A program made the position numbers and the translations under genes. This document shows positions 32,494 through 41,217 of a DNA stretch of 64,000 nt, in pieces (position 1 is the stretch's first letter; each line of letters begins with the position of its first letter). The DNA lies in NCBI RefSeq assembly GCF_001905545.1, contig NZ_LIPD01000014.1, forward strand, positions 62,001-126,000, written 5' to 3'. The notes beneath the pieces are model-generated. The model was not told the DNA's origin. It worked only from the letters and a program-made list of their open reading frames with translations, and searched no databases. The stretch is from Streptomyces sp. CB02056 (lineage in GTDB: Bacteria > Actinomycetota > Actinomycetes > Streptomycetales > Streptomycetaceae).

Positions 32494-33693
32494 CTAGTGG
32501 TTGTCGAGGCTCGGGACGAACGCGACCGGGAGCGAGTCGAACCCCCAGAGGAGGTTCGAGCGCAGGCGACGGACCGGCCCGGTGACCTCCACCGTCCGGA
32601 CCCGCCGGGTGAGTTCCTGGAACAGCACGGTCAGTTCGAGCCTGGCGAGCGCCGCGCCGATGCAGTAGTGGTTGCCCACGATGAAACCCAGGTGGCGGTT
32701 GGGGGAGCGCTCGATGTCGAAGCGCTCCGGGTCGGCGAAGACCTCCTCGTCGCGGTTGGCCGACGGCAGCCAGGCCACGACGTGGTCGCCGGCGCGGACG
32801 GGCCGCCCGCCGAGTTCCACGTCCTCCCTGGCCGTGCGGAGGGAGTGCATGACCGGGGACGTGTAGCGGATGATCTCCTGGATCGCCGAGGGCATCAGGC
32901 CGGGGTCCGCCCGGAGCATCCGCCACTGCTCCGGGTCGCGGGCGAGGGCCAGCAGCCCGCCCACGGTGGCGTGCCGGGTCGTCTCGTTCCCGCCGGATAT
33001 CAGGGCGTCGCAGTTGTAGAAGACCTCCTGTTCGGTCAGCGGCACCCCGTCGATCTCGCCGCACACCAGGGCGCTCAGGAGGTCGTCCCGCGGTTGCTTC
33101 CTCCGCTCCTCGGCCAGTTCCTGGAAGTAGCAGAGGATCTCGGTGTGCGCCTGGACCTTCCTGGCCTCCTCCGCCGCGTCGAGCGCGGTGGAGCTCCAGG
33201 CGAAGCGGGTCCGGTCGACCATGAACTCCCAGTCGGCCTCCGGGACCCCCATCAGGTCGCAGATGACCGAGACCGGCAGCGTCTGTGCGACGCGGGTGAA
33301 CTCGCAGCCGCCCTCGGCCACCGCCTCCTCGATGGCGCGCGCGGCCGTCCGCCGCATGGTGGCTTCGAGCCGGTCGACCGTCCTGGGCGTGAACGCCGAG
33401 CTGACGACCTTGCGGATCCTGTCGTGCCGGGGAGGGTCGGTGACGTTGAGCATCCGGCCCGCCGCCGCGGCCAGCACCCGCGGGTCGGAGTCCAGCCGCA
33501 TGCCGTTCTCGGAGCTGAACACCCGGGGGTCCGTCAGCACGTCCGTGCACAGGCGGTGCGTCATGACCGCCCAGAAGAACTCGCCGTTGGCCCGCTCGTT
33601 CCGGTACACCGGCTGCTCGGCGCGCAGCCGCGCCCACACCGGCTCCGGATCCGAGGTCTGGTAGAGCAGCGGATCCGACAGGTCGATGGTCAT
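32494..33693 (-). CDS. Cytochrome P450 of the biosynthetic cluster
   Basis: 399-residue class I P450: I-helix SGGNETTRHAT, K-helix EIIRYTSPV, and heme loop GFIVGNHYCIGAALA with the Cys ligand. The order A-T didomain followed by a P450 of about 400 residues is that of NovH/NovI and NikP1/NikQ, in which the P450 beta-hydroxylates an aminoacyl group held on the carrier protein. That role is likely here. The ATG follows CCGGAGCC. No ferredoxin is in this cluster. Confidence 0.92.
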   Translation of the reverse strand: MTIDLSDPLLYQTSDPEPVWARLRAEQPVYRNERANGEFFWAVMTHRLCTDVLTDPRVFSSENGMRLDSDPRVLAAAAGRMLNVTDPPRHDRIRKVVSSAFTPRTVDRLEATMRRTAARAIEEAVAEGGCEFTRVAQTLPVSVICDLMGVPEADWEFMVDRTRFAWSSTALDAAEEARKVQAHTEILCYFQELAEERRKQPRDDLLSALVCGEIDGVPLTEQEVFYNCDALISGGNETTRHATVGGLLALARDPEQWRMLRADPGLMPSAIQEIIRYTSPVMHSLRTAREDVELGGRPVRAGDHVVAWLPSANRDEEVFADPERFDIERSPNRHLGFIVGNHYCIGAALARLELTVLFQELTRRVRTVEVTGPVRRLRSNLLWGFDSLPVAFVPSLDNH

Positions 33694-33710
33694 CCATGGC
33701 TCCGGATGTC

Positions 33711-33741
33711 GGTGGAGGTGGAAGTGGAGGTGGAGGTGGGG
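33711..33741. repeat. GGTGGA-type short tandem repeat
   Basis: About five imperfect copies of GGTGGA/GGAGGT in the 72-base gap between the NRPS and P450 genes. In the minus-strand transcript it reads as a C-rich CCACCT tract; the plus strand could form G-quadruplex-like structure. Confidence 0.5.
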
Positions 33742-33765
33742 CGTGAACGGTCGGCGGGAGCGCGG

Positions 33766-35634
33766 TCAGAGCAGGGCGTCCGACACGGCCGCGGCGAGCC
33801 CCTCGATGGTCGGGGACTCGAACAGCACGCGGACCGGAAGGCTGACGTTCAGCCGCGCGCGGATCCGGGTGATCAGGCCGGCGGCGAGCAGGGAGTGGCC
33901 GCCGAGCTGGAAGAAGTCGGCGTCCACGCTGATGTCGCGCCGGTCGAGGAGCTCCTCCCAGATGGCCGCCAGCGCGGCCTCGACCGGCGTGCGCGGAGCG
34001 GTGTACGCGGCGCCGGCGTCGGCGGAGCCGGTGTCCACGGGGGAGGTGAGGGCGGCGCGGTCGATCTTCCCGTGCGGTGTCAGGGGCAGTTCCGCGAGGA
34101 AGCGGACGCGGGGGGGAACCATGTACCACGGCAGTCTCCGGCGGAGGAATCCGATCAACTCCCGCTCCGTCAGGGCCATGTGAGCGTTCACGACCGCGTG
34201 AAGACCCAGGGCCGGGTTGTCCGGGTCGCTGTCGTCCAGCACCACGGCGCACGCCCGGACGGCGGGGTGTTCGCCGGCCACCGCCTCGATCTCGCCCGGC
34301 TCGACCCGGTAGCCGCGGATCTTCACCTGGTGGTCCCGGCGGCCGACGAACTCGATGCAGCCGTCGGCGTCCGACCGTGCCAGGTCCCCGGTGCGGTAGA
34401 GGCGGCCTCCCGGCGCTCCGGGGAACGGGTCCGCCACGAAGCGCTCCGCGGTCAGGGCCGGCGCGTCGAGGTAGCCGATGGCCAGGCCCGCGCCGCCCAG
34501 GTACAGCTCGCCCACCGTGCCCGCCGGTACGGGGGCCAGGGACTCGTCGAGGATGTGGCACCGCACGTTCGCGACGGGGTGGCCGATGGGGACGGAGGAG
34601 AAGCGGTCCGGGCTCCAGTCGGCCCCCGGTTCGAAGACGGTCGAGGTGATGGTCGCCTCGGTCGGGCCGTAGACGTTGCACCAGCGGATCCGCTCGCCGA
34701 CCCGTTCCCGCCAGGTCAGCAGGGCGTGGCGCGACGCCTGCTCGCCCGCCACGACCAGCAGACGGAGCGACGACTCCTCGGCCAGCCGGACCAGGCAGTC
34801 CTCCTCCCGCACCCAGCCGTGCCAGAAGGCGGTGGGGACACTGAGGAAGGTGGTCCCGGTGTCGATCACCTGCCGGGTGAGGGCGCGGTACGTCTGCCGG
34901 AGCGGGTCGCCGTCGAGGACCAGGGCGGCGCCGTGCAGGAGCGGCGGGAAGATCTCCTCGGCGGCGGCGTCGAAGCCGAGGGGCCGGCACTGCAGGACCC
35001 GGTCGCCCGGCCCGAACCGGAAGTGACGGTTCACCGCGGAGCTGTGGTTCGCGAGCGAGCGGTGACCGACCAGGACGCCTTTGGGCCTGCCGGTGGAGCC
35101 GGAGCTGTAGATGACGTAGGCGGGGTCCGCTCCGGAGCCGGTTGAAGTGGAGCCGGCCGGTGGTTCGGTGGGCAGCGTGTCGAGGTGGGTCCGGACGTCG
35201 TCGAGGTCGACGATCCCGCCCCGGTAGTCGGCGAAGAGCGGGGTGAGGCCCTTCCGCGTCAGCAGGGTGGTGGCGCCGCTGTGCTCCAGGACGTACCGCA
35301 ACCGCTCGACGGGGTAGTCGGGGTCGAGCGGGACGTAGGCGGCGCCGGCCCGGAGGACGCCGAACAGCGCGCTGATCAGGTGCGGCCCCCGCTCCAGGCA
35401 GATCCCGACGCGGTCCCCCGCGCCGGTCCCGCGGGCGAGCAGGAACCGGGCGAGCTGGTGGGACCTGTCGAGGAGCCGGCGGTAGGAGATCCGCCGGCCC
35501 TGCCAGAGCAGGGCCGGCGCCTCCGGTGTGCGCGCCACCTGTTCGGCGAACAGCCGGTGGAGGTGCGCCCCGGCGTCGGCCTGTGCCCCGGCGTCGGCCC
35601 GTGCTCCGTCGAGGTCGTGCGGGGAACCGCTCAC
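33766..35634 (-). CDS. NRPS didomain: adenylation plus thiolation
   Basis: 622 residues: an adenylation domain (about 25-530) and a carrier domain (about 545-620). The core motifs are YVIYSSGSTGRPKGV (A3), FDAAAEEIF (A4), NVYGPTEAT (A5), LYRTGDL (A7), GRRDHQVKIRGYRVEPGEIE (A8), LPLTPHGKIDR (A10, catalytic Lys) and FFQLGGHSLL (phosphopantetheine Ser). There is no condensation or thioesterase domain. Reading the specificity pocket by eye gives roughly D-A-E-S-V-A-V-I-T-K, which I cannot assign to an amino acid. It loads one amino acid on its own carrier, probably for oxidation by the P450 encoded next. Confidence 0.92.
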   Translation of the reverse strand: MSGSPHDLDGARADAGAQADAGAHLHRLFAEQVARTPEAPALLWQGRRISYRRLLDRSHQLARFLLARGTGAGDRVGICLERGPHLISALFGVLRAGAAYVPLDPDYPVERLRYVLEHSGATTLLTRKGLTPLFADYRGGIVDLDDVRTHLDTLPTEPPAGSTSTGSGADPAYVIYSSGSTGRPKGVLVGHRSLANHSSAVNRHFRFGPGDRVLQCRPLGFDAAAEEIFPPLLHGAALVLDGDPLRQTYRALTRQVIDTGTTFLSVPTAFWHGWVREEDCLVRLAEESSLRLLVVAGEQASRHALLTWRERVGERIRWCNVYGPTEATITSTVFEPGADWSPDRFSSVPIGHPVANVRCHILDESLAPVPAGTVGELYLGGAGLAIGYLDAPALTAERFVADPFPGAPGGRLYRTGDLARSDADGCIEFVGRRDHQVKIRGYRVEPGEIEAVAGEHPAVRACAVVLDDSDPDNPALGLHAVVNAHMALTERELIGFLRRRLPWYMVPPRVRFLAELPLTPHGKIDRAALTSPVDTGSADAGAAYTAPRTPVEAALAAIWEELLDRRDISVDADFFQLGGHSLLAAGLITRIRARLNVSLPVRVLFESPTIEGLAAAVSDALL

Positions 35635-35638
35635 GGCG

Positions 35639-36739
35639 CTACGGCCGTTCCGTTGCTGCCCGGACGATGTCGATCATCAGCCGGGTGTCCAGGAGCGCCT
35701 CGTGCGCGTTGGTGAGGGGCTGCGCTCCCGGCGCGCCGACGCACTCGTGGAAGTGCGCGAGCTGGGCCTTGAACGCCTCCTCGTAGGACCCCGTGACGGT
35801 CTCCTCCACGGCGGCCCCCCTGGCGGCGCCCGGCCCCGCCGGTGCCTCGTCGCGCCAGATCCGTACGGTCGACGGCGCGTTGGGCAGGAAGGGGTTGGAG
35901 ATGTCCAGCATCACCGTGCGGTCCTCGCCCCAGACGGTGAGGCTCTCCTCGAACCGGCGGACCGAGGTGGACGAGCCCTGGAAGACGCACTGGAACCCGT
36001 CGGAGTACAGGAGCGAGGCGGTGAGCGTCGTGCCGTCCGGCGAGCAGTGCGCCTTGATGGAGGCCGGCGGCGCGGGGAAGGCGGCCCGGTAGACGTTCAC
36101 GTCGTGGCTCCACACCCCGAACATGTCCATGTACGCTTCCAGCGCTTCGGGCGAGGCGGCGCCGAACTCCCGGGCGACCCGGCCGCGCCGCTCGTCCGGC
36201 CCCGCCGCCCCGTCGGGATCGCCGGGGCGGGTGATCCGGGACAGCTCGGGGATGATCCAGTTCCCGTACTCGGGGCCCACCACGATGTGGATCCTCGCCA
36301 TGACGGGCCGGGTGATCCGCGCGATCTCCTCCAGGCCCCGCCGGACGCCGCTGTCGTACCGCTTCATGTAGCCCACCATGACCTTGGAGCCGGTGCGGTC
36401 GGCGGCGGCGATCACCTCCTCGGTCTCCGCGATCGTGTGGCCGAGGGGCTTCTCGGTGAACACGTGCTTGCCGTGCTCCAGGGCGGTGAGCACCGGTTCC
36501 CGGTGGTCGGTGGTGAGGACGAGGACCGCGTCCAGTTCGGGTGTCTTCGCCAGCATGTCCTCGACGGCCGCGTAGGCGTTCGGGACGTGGAAGCGCTCGG
36601 CCACCGACCGGGCCAGGTCGTAGGACCGGTCGCAGAGCGCCACGATGTCGAAGCGGTCGCGCAGCGCCGCCAGATTCGGGAGGTGCACCAGCTGCGCGAT
36701 CATCCCGCAGCCCACGACCCCCACACGGACACGTACCAT
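35639..36739 (-). CDS. Gfo/Idh/MocA-family oxidoreductase
   Basis: NAD(P)-dependent dehydrogenase of 366 residues, commonly acting on sugars, inositols or other polyhydroxy compounds. Rossmann motif VGVVGCGMIAQLVHLP at the N-terminus, AVLVLTTDHREPVLTALEHG and the family EKP motif in VFTEKPLGHTIAE (Lys is catalytic). The C-terminal half contains WSHDVNVYRAAFP, equivalent to the substrate-binding His/Asp region. GAGGAGG lies 7 bases before the ATG. It could oxidise or reduce a sugar-like part of the product. Confidence 0.88.
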   Translation of the reverse strand: MVRVRVGVVGCGMIAQLVHLPNLAALRDRFDIVALCDRSYDLARSVAERFHVPNAYAAVEDMLAKTPELDAVLVLTTDHREPVLTALEHGKHVFTEKPLGHTIAETEEVIAAADRTGSKVMVGYMKRYDSGVRRGLEEIARITRPVMARIHIVVGPEYGNWIIPELSRITRPGDPDGAAGPDERRGRVAREFGAASPEALEAYMDMFGVWSHDVNVYRAAFPAPPASIKAHCSPDGTTLTASLLYSDGFQCVFQGSSTSVRRFEESLTVWGEDRTVMLDISNPFLPNAPSTVRIWRDEAPAGPGAARGAAVEETVTGSYEEAFKAQLAHFHECVGAPGAQPLTNAHEALLDTRLMIDIVRAATERP

Positions 36740-36749
36740 ATCGGCCTCC

Positions 36750-37595
36750 TCAGAAACGGGCTGGTCCTGGTGCCGGCGGCTGTCGTCGGAGCACGTGCCC
36801 CAGGACGTCGACGACCCCCTCCAGGTCGGCCGCCGGCGAGACGTACCAGGCCGCGTCCCGTACGTGCCGGGGCACGGCGGGGTCCGCCACGAACGCGCAC
36901 CTGACGCCCGGCACCCCGGGGACCCAGTCGGCGGGCGAGTTCCCGACGAGGAGGGTGCTCCTCGGGTCGCGCGCGGCCAGTCCGGCCAGGGCCACGCGCT
37001 TTCCGGACTCCGCGCGCGGATAGGGGTGGATCCCGGCGTACGAGCCGCCCGGACCGAGCTCGACGGAGACGGCGACGCGGCTCCCGGTGCTCCAGCCGGT
37101 CAGCCGGTGCCGTACGTCGTGGATGAAGTCCGGGGGCCCGAAGACGCTGGCGGACGCCAGGCGGTTCGCCCCGAAGGCCCAGGTGCGGCCGGTCGGCGGC
37201 CGGCCCCCGAACTCGGGGGCCACCGCGTCGCCGACCCGGGTCAGTCCGTGGGCGGCGGCCGCCGCCGCCACCTCGGCGCGCAGGCTCCGCAGCGCCGGGA
37301 ACGGGGTGGTGACGCGCACGGTCCCGTCGACCGCGACCACGTTGCCGTTCTCGGCGATCACCGGGAACCCGGACGCCGTGCTTAGGCCGATCCGGGCGCC
37401 GAACTCCCGCAGTTGCCGGAGCGGCGAGTCCGAGCAGAGGCCCACGGCGACGCCCGCGGAGGTCAGGTGCCGCACCAGCCGCCGGAAGCGCTGCAGGGCG
37501 AGGGCGTCCGGAGGGCCGCTGGGGACCGAGGGCACCAGGGTGCCGTTGACGTCGAGGAGCACCACGGCGAACGGCTCGTGGCCGGGCCCGGTCAC
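36750..37595 (-). CDS. HAD-superfamily protein with Asp-to-Asn changes
   Basis: 281 residues of HAD fold, sucrose-phosphatase/Cof-like by its later motifs (GLCSDSPLRQL; ESGKRVALAG with the motif III Lys; TLLVGNSPADWVP). Motif I reads LLDVNGTL: the nucleophile Asp is kept, but the general acid/base Asp of DxD is Asn. Motif IV reads GNSPAD rather than GDSxxD. These changes may slow or abolish phosphatase activity or adapt it to another phosphoryl transfer. The GTG overlaps the upstream PRTase B stop as GTGA. The substrate is likely a phosphorylated intermediate of the cluster. Confidence 0.75.
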   Translation of the reverse strand: MTGPGHEPFAVVLLDVNGTLVPSVPSGPPDALALQRFRRLVRHLTSAGVAVGLCSDSPLRQLREFGARIGLSTASGFPVIAENGNVVAVDGTVRVTTPFPALRSLRAEVAAAAAAHGLTRVGDAVAPEFGGRPPTGRTWAFGANRLASASVFGPPDFIHDVRHRLTGWSTGSRVAVSVELGPGGSYAGIHPYPRAESGKRVALAGLAARDPRSTLLVGNSPADWVPGVPGVRCAFVADPAVPRHVRDAAWYVSPAADLEGVVDVLGHVLRRQPPAPGPARF

Positions 37596-38716
37596 CGGGC
37601 GGCCGATCCGGCCGGCACGTCCGTGCCCCGCTCCTCGACCTCCGCGATCAGTTCGGACCAACTGTCCATCCCCGTCTGGAGTTTGCGCAGGACGGATATG
37701 ACCGGCTCGCCCGGCTCCGCCATCCCCAGCGACAACAGCGGCCGGCGCGCGTCGGGTCGCAGGTCGGCCACCCGGAGGGTGCGCCGCAGCAGCTGGTCGA
37801 CGCGGGCGACGAAGCGCGCGTTGGCCTCCAGCATGAGGGCGGCGAACTCCCGGTCGGCCCCGGTGGGGCTGCCGAGCCGGGCCGAGGTCCGGACGAAGGG
37901 GAGCCAGTACGGTGTGCGGCCCCACGTTCCGTCCGGCAGCCGGACGACGAGCCCCGAGAGGCCGAGCAGGAAGTTCCTTGGGTCGAGCAGTTCCAGGGCG
38001 GGCCCGTCCGGCCCGGCGGCGGTCCGGTAGTGGAGCACGGGGTCGACGGCGGCGCCCAGGATGGGGGAATGTGCCGAACCGCCCAGCCGGATACCGGGGA
38101 TGACGTGCCGGACCCGCCGTCCAGTGTCCTGGAACAGGCGGATGACGGCGGCGACGGTCCCGCCGGTGGCGATGTCGTCCTCGATGAGGGTGTAGCCCCG
38201 CCCGGCCGGGTCCGGTGGCAGCGAGGCGATCTGGTCGCGGATGGGGGCGGCGCCGGGCCGCGGCACCAGCCCGACCTGCCGACGGCCGCCGAGCAGGAAG
38301 CCCCGGGACACCCGCAGCGGCCGGACCGCCCGGTCGAGGAGCGGATCGAGGCTCACCGGCGGCCCGCCGGTGACCCGGCGGCGGACCGCCAGTTCGAGCC
38401 GGTGCGCGTCGACCAGGTGGAACCGGAGGCCGCCGGGCCGTGGCACTACCGTGCGCAGCGCGTCCCTCAGGTCCCGCTGGAAGGCGCGGTAGGCCTCCGC
38501 GACGGCGGGAGCCGAGCCGCCCGGCGACACGGTGCCGCACCCGGCCGGTGCGCGGCCCAGGGTCCGTACGCAGTAGGAGGTGTCGTCGCGCATGACGATG
38601 GTGAACGCGCCCGTGGCGGGGGCCTCGATGCGGGTCGTGACGTCGGAGCCCGGGTCGGGGCTCACGAGGTGGTGGTCGGGGTGCGCGAGGTGGTGGCCGG
38701 GGACGGCGCGGATCAC
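37592..38716 (-). CDS. Phosphoribosyltransferase-like protein B
   Basis: 374 residues. The PRPP-binding loop is classical: YTLIEDDIATGGTVAAVI (acidic pair then TGGT). The N-terminal third (HLVDAHRLELAVRRR, LDRAVRPLRVSRGFLL) and the long C-terminal extension (PYWLPFVRTSARLGSP to MDSWSELI) are not in ordinary purine or pyrimidine PRTases. The GTG start overlaps the PLP-decarboxylase stop as GTGA, and its own stop overlaps the HAD gene, so three products are coupled. I infer a role in building or remodelling a ribosylated intermediate. Confidence 0.7.
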   Translation of the reverse strand: MIRAVPGHHLAHPDHHLVSPDPGSDVTTRIEAPATGAFTIVMRDDTSYCVRTLGRAPAGCGTVSPGGSAPAVAEAYRAFQRDLRDALRTVVPRPGGLRFHLVDAHRLELAVRRRVTGGPPVSLDPLLDRAVRPLRVSRGFLLGGRRQVGLVPRPGAAPIRDQIASLPPDPAGRGYTLIEDDIATGGTVAAVIRLFQDTGRRVRHVIPGIRLGGSAHSPILGAAVDPVLHYRTAAGPDGPALELLDPRNFLLGLSGLVVRLPDGTWGRTPYWLPFVRTSARLGSPTGADREFAALMLEANARFVARVDQLLRRTLRVADLRPDARRPLLSLGMAEPGEPVISVLRKLQTGMDSWSELIAEVEERGTDVPAGSAAR

Positions 38717-39969
38717 CGCGGGCTCCGCTCGCGGCCCAGGACGTACCTGCCGCGGGCGACCTCCCGTTCCCCGTCGAGCACCACCTCCAGCGGCATGGGG
38801 TGGCAGTGGAACAGGGCCAGCCCCGCGTGCAGGCCGTAGGCGCCGACGTTCGGCACCGTCAGCAGGTCTCCGACGGCCACGTCCGGAAGGCGCGCGTCCC
38901 TGGTCCAGACGTCCAGCGGGTGGCAGAGCGGGCCGGCGACGATGGTCCCGTCGGGGACGGCGGACGCGTGGGGATCGTCACCGCACTGGAACCGCGGCTC
39001 GATCCGGTCCTCCTTGCGGAGCCCCGACATCCCGCCCAGGTGGTTGACGCCGGTGTCCAGGACGACGACGCGCCGCCCCTGCGAGCGCTTGACGTCCAGC
39101 ACCCTGGTCAGCAGCCGGCCGCAGCCCGCCGTCAGGTAGCGGCCCGACTCGAAGACGACCCGCCGCTCCCCGTCCGGCCAGCCGGGGAGCCCCTCTTCGA
39201 GCAGGGCGTCGAGCCGGCTCCTGAGCGCGTCGAACCGCGGCAGTGCGCCGGGGACGGCGTACGGCGCGCCGAAGCCTCCGCCGAGGTCGATCACGGGGAG
39301 CCGGCGGCCGAGCGCCGTCTCGATCCGCCGCACGACGTCGAGCCCGTAGCGGAACACCGCGAGCAGCGCGTCCACCCGGGTCAGGTTGCTGCCCATGTAG
39401 AGGTGCAGGCCGGCCAGTTCCGCGTGCTCCCGGTCCGCGAAGAGCTCGGGCCGCTCCAGCACCCAGGCCAGGTCGGCGCCGAACTGGGAGGGGCCGCCGG
39501 TCATCGCGAGACCGGCCCCGGCCGGGGGGACGGGCGGGTTGACCCGCAGCAGCGCGCGCACCCGCGTGCCCGCGGCGCGGCCCATCCGGTCGAGCTGGTC
39601 CAGGGCGTGCGGGGAGTCGACGGAGAACTGCCGGACGCCCGCCGCGAGGGCCCCGGCCACGTCCTCGTCGCGTTTGCCGGGGCCGGTGTAGAGCGCCCCG
39701 TCGGCCGGGAAGCCGGCCTGGAGGGCGGCGCGCAGTTCGCCGGGCGAGCTGACCTCGGCGTGGCAGCCGAGCGCCGCCAGCCGGCCGAGGACGGCGGGGT
39801 GCGGGTTGGCCTTGAGGGAGTAGAGCAGGGTGGCCGGGCCGGGCAGTGAGCCCACCAGCCGGCGATGGGCGTCGCTCACGGCGGCCAGGTCGTAGAGGTA
39901 GGCCGGTGTCTCCCACCGGGTTTCCGGTAACGCCGTTCTCGTCGTCGTTTCCCCGACCTCGACGTCCAT
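38713..39969 (-). CDS. PLP-dependent decarboxylase (alanine-racemase fold, DAP/ornithine type)
   Basis: Fold type III decarboxylase of 418 residues. The PLP Lys is in LLYSLKANPHPAVL, the glycine-rich phosphate loop in LPVIDLGGGFGAPY, and the catalytic Cys-containing segment in GPLCHPLDVW, with the partner motif GAYGLHAGLALF. The family includes diaminopimelate, ornithine/arginine decarboxylases and carboxynorspermidine or SbnH-type enzymes. It heads the minus-strand operon; the ATG has AGGAG 13 bases upstream. It may decarboxylate an amino acid precursor or conjugate; the substrate is not clear. Confidence 0.85.
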   Translation of the reverse strand: MDVEVGETTTRTALPETRWETPAYLYDLAAVSDAHRRLVGSLPGPATLLYSLKANPHPAVLGRLAALGCHAEVSSPGELRAALQAGFPADGALYTGPGKRDEDVAGALAAGVRQFSVDSPHALDQLDRMGRAAGTRVRALLRVNPPVPPAGAGLAMTGGPSQFGADLAWVLERPELFADREHAELAGLHLYMGSNLTRVDALLAVFRYGLDVVRRIETALGRRLPVIDLGGGFGAPYAVPGALPRFDALRSRLDALLEEGLPGWPDGERRVVFESGRYLTAGCGRLLTRVLDVKRSQGRRVVVLDTGVNHLGGMSGLRKEDRIEPRFQCGDDPHASAVPDGTIVAGPLCHPLDVWTRDARLPDVAVGDLLTVPNVGAYGLHAGLALFHCHPMPLEVVLDGEREVARGRYVLGRERSPR

Positions 39970-40392
39970 AGAACCGAGGGCTCCTCATGAGTCGTGCGGG
40001 CGCACCTTCTGACGGGCTTCAGGAGACCCCGCCGGGCCGGGGAGGACAAGGCCCCCTGGAGCCCGGTGGCTGCTTTCGGTCATGTCATGCCACTTCCGGG
40101 TGACGGGGTTCCGGTTTCCCGGGCCGGTCGGCGGACGCCGGGAGACGGCTGGTCAGGCGTCGGTCCGGCGGGTCGGCGGATCCGTCTCCCGGGGCGCCGC
40201 GCCGTGCGCGGGTTGGTCCAACTCAGGTTGGCTCATTAAGAGTTGGGGTGATGGTGGTCCGTTGCTGTCCGTTGGGCGCGCCTCTAGAGTCTCGGCATCG
40301 GCCGTGGTCTGACGACGTTCGGTACCCGCAGATTCTCGGTCACGCGAAACACGCCACCAGCAGCGGCTCACGGGACAGATCGGGGTACGCAC
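39970..40392. promoter_or_regulatory. Divergent promoter region of the biosynthetic cluster
   Basis: 423 bases between the two arms of the cluster. A good plus-strand promoter is TTGCTG (40262-40267), 17-base spacer, TAGAGT (40285-40290), about 100 bases before the cupin ATG. To its left is a set of GTTGG/CCAAC elements: GTTGG-T-CCAAC, then the palindrome CCAAC-TCAG-GTTGG (40218-40231), then another GTTGG near 40242. This looks like an operator for a regulator encoded elsewhere, because the cluster has no regulator gene. No coding region supported. Confidence 0.5.
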
Positions 40393-40698
40393 ATGCAGGA
40401 GCACATCGAGCAGGTCGGTACCAAACTCGTCTACTCCGACGACCGCGTCAGGGTGTGGGTCCTGGAGCTGGACCCGGGGGAGGAGACGATCATCCACCAG
40501 CACCCCTGCGACTACGTCTACGTCGCCACGGAGAGCGGCCGGGCGGAGACCGTGCACAAGGACGGCACCGGCTACGTCGGGGAGGACAAGCTCGGCGACG
40601 CCGTCTACCACGAGGCCGGACAGCCGCACCTGCTGCGGAACATCGGGGACGGCCACTACTCGAACATCATCGTCGAGTTGCTGGCCACCACCAGGTGA
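40393..40698 (+). CDS. Small cupin protein
   Basis: 101-residue single-domain cupin. Motif 1 is TIIHQHPCDYVYV (metal-binding His pair) and motif 2 is YHEAGQPHLLRNIG (third His plus Asn). A metal enzyme or small-molecule binder; stand-alone cupins serve as isomerases, epimerases or dioxygenases. First gene of the plus-strand operon, with a promoter about 100 bases upstream, and 9 bases before the ThDP alpha gene. The function is not assignable from sequence alone. Confidence 0.8.
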   Translation: MQEHIEQVGTKLVYSDDRVRVWVLELDPGEETIIHQHPCDYVYVATESGRAETVHKDGTGYVGEDKLGDAVYHEAGQPHLLRNIGDGHYSNIIVELLATTR

Positions 40699-40707
40699 GG
40701 CTGCCCC

Positions 40708-41217
40708 ATGTCGGCTGTCGCGGCGTACGAGGCGCTCGTCGAGGCGGGTGTGGAGATCGTCTACGCGGTGCCCGACTCGCTCCTGGCACCGCTGTGCCGG
40801 GAGGCGTCGGCACGGCGTGAGATCCGGTACGTGCAGGTCAACGACGAGGCCACGGCGGTCGGCCTGGCGGCCGGCGCCCGACTGGCCGGCGCCCGTCCGC
40901 TGGTCGTGATGGAGAACTCGGGGCTGCGCCGGGCCTGCGAGACCCTGGCCCGGCTGACCATGAGCCACCGGCTGCACACCGCGCTGCTGATGTCCCGGCG
41001 CGGGGCCTTCGGCGAACCGAACTGGTGGGGAATTCCGCACGAGGAGACGATGCACCGGCACACGGCGATGCTCTCCCTGGTGACCGCGGACGTCCATTCC
41101 TGCGCGGAGTTGGCGGAATGCCTCCGCAAGGCCTATGCCACGCTCGACACCGGGCAGCGGAGCGTGGCACTCGTGGCGAACGCCGGGATGACGGCGGAAC
41201 TGAGGGGTGCGCCATAG
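40708..41217 (+). CDS. ThDP-dependent decarboxylase, alpha (PYR-domain) subunit
   Basis: 169 residues matching the N-terminal half of sulfopyruvate/phosphonopyruvate decarboxylases (ComD-like): VEIVYAVPDSLLAPLCR, the ThDP-activating Glu in QVNDEATAVGLAAGA, VVMENSGLRRACETLARL and NWWGIPHEETMHRH. The ATG follows GTGAGG. The other half is in the next reading frame, beginning at the overlap with this stop codon. There is no phosphoenolpyruvate mutase or sulfolactate gene nearby, so the substrate is probably another 2-oxo acid, converted to an aldehyde. Confidence 0.83.
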   Translation: MSAVAAYEALVEAGVEIVYAVPDSLLAPLCREASARREIRYVQVNDEATAVGLAAGARLAGARPLVVMENSGLRRACETLARLTMSHRLHTALLMSRRGAFGEPNWWGIPHEETMHRHTAMLSLVTADVHSCAELAECLRKAYATLDTGQRSVALVANAGMTAELRGAP

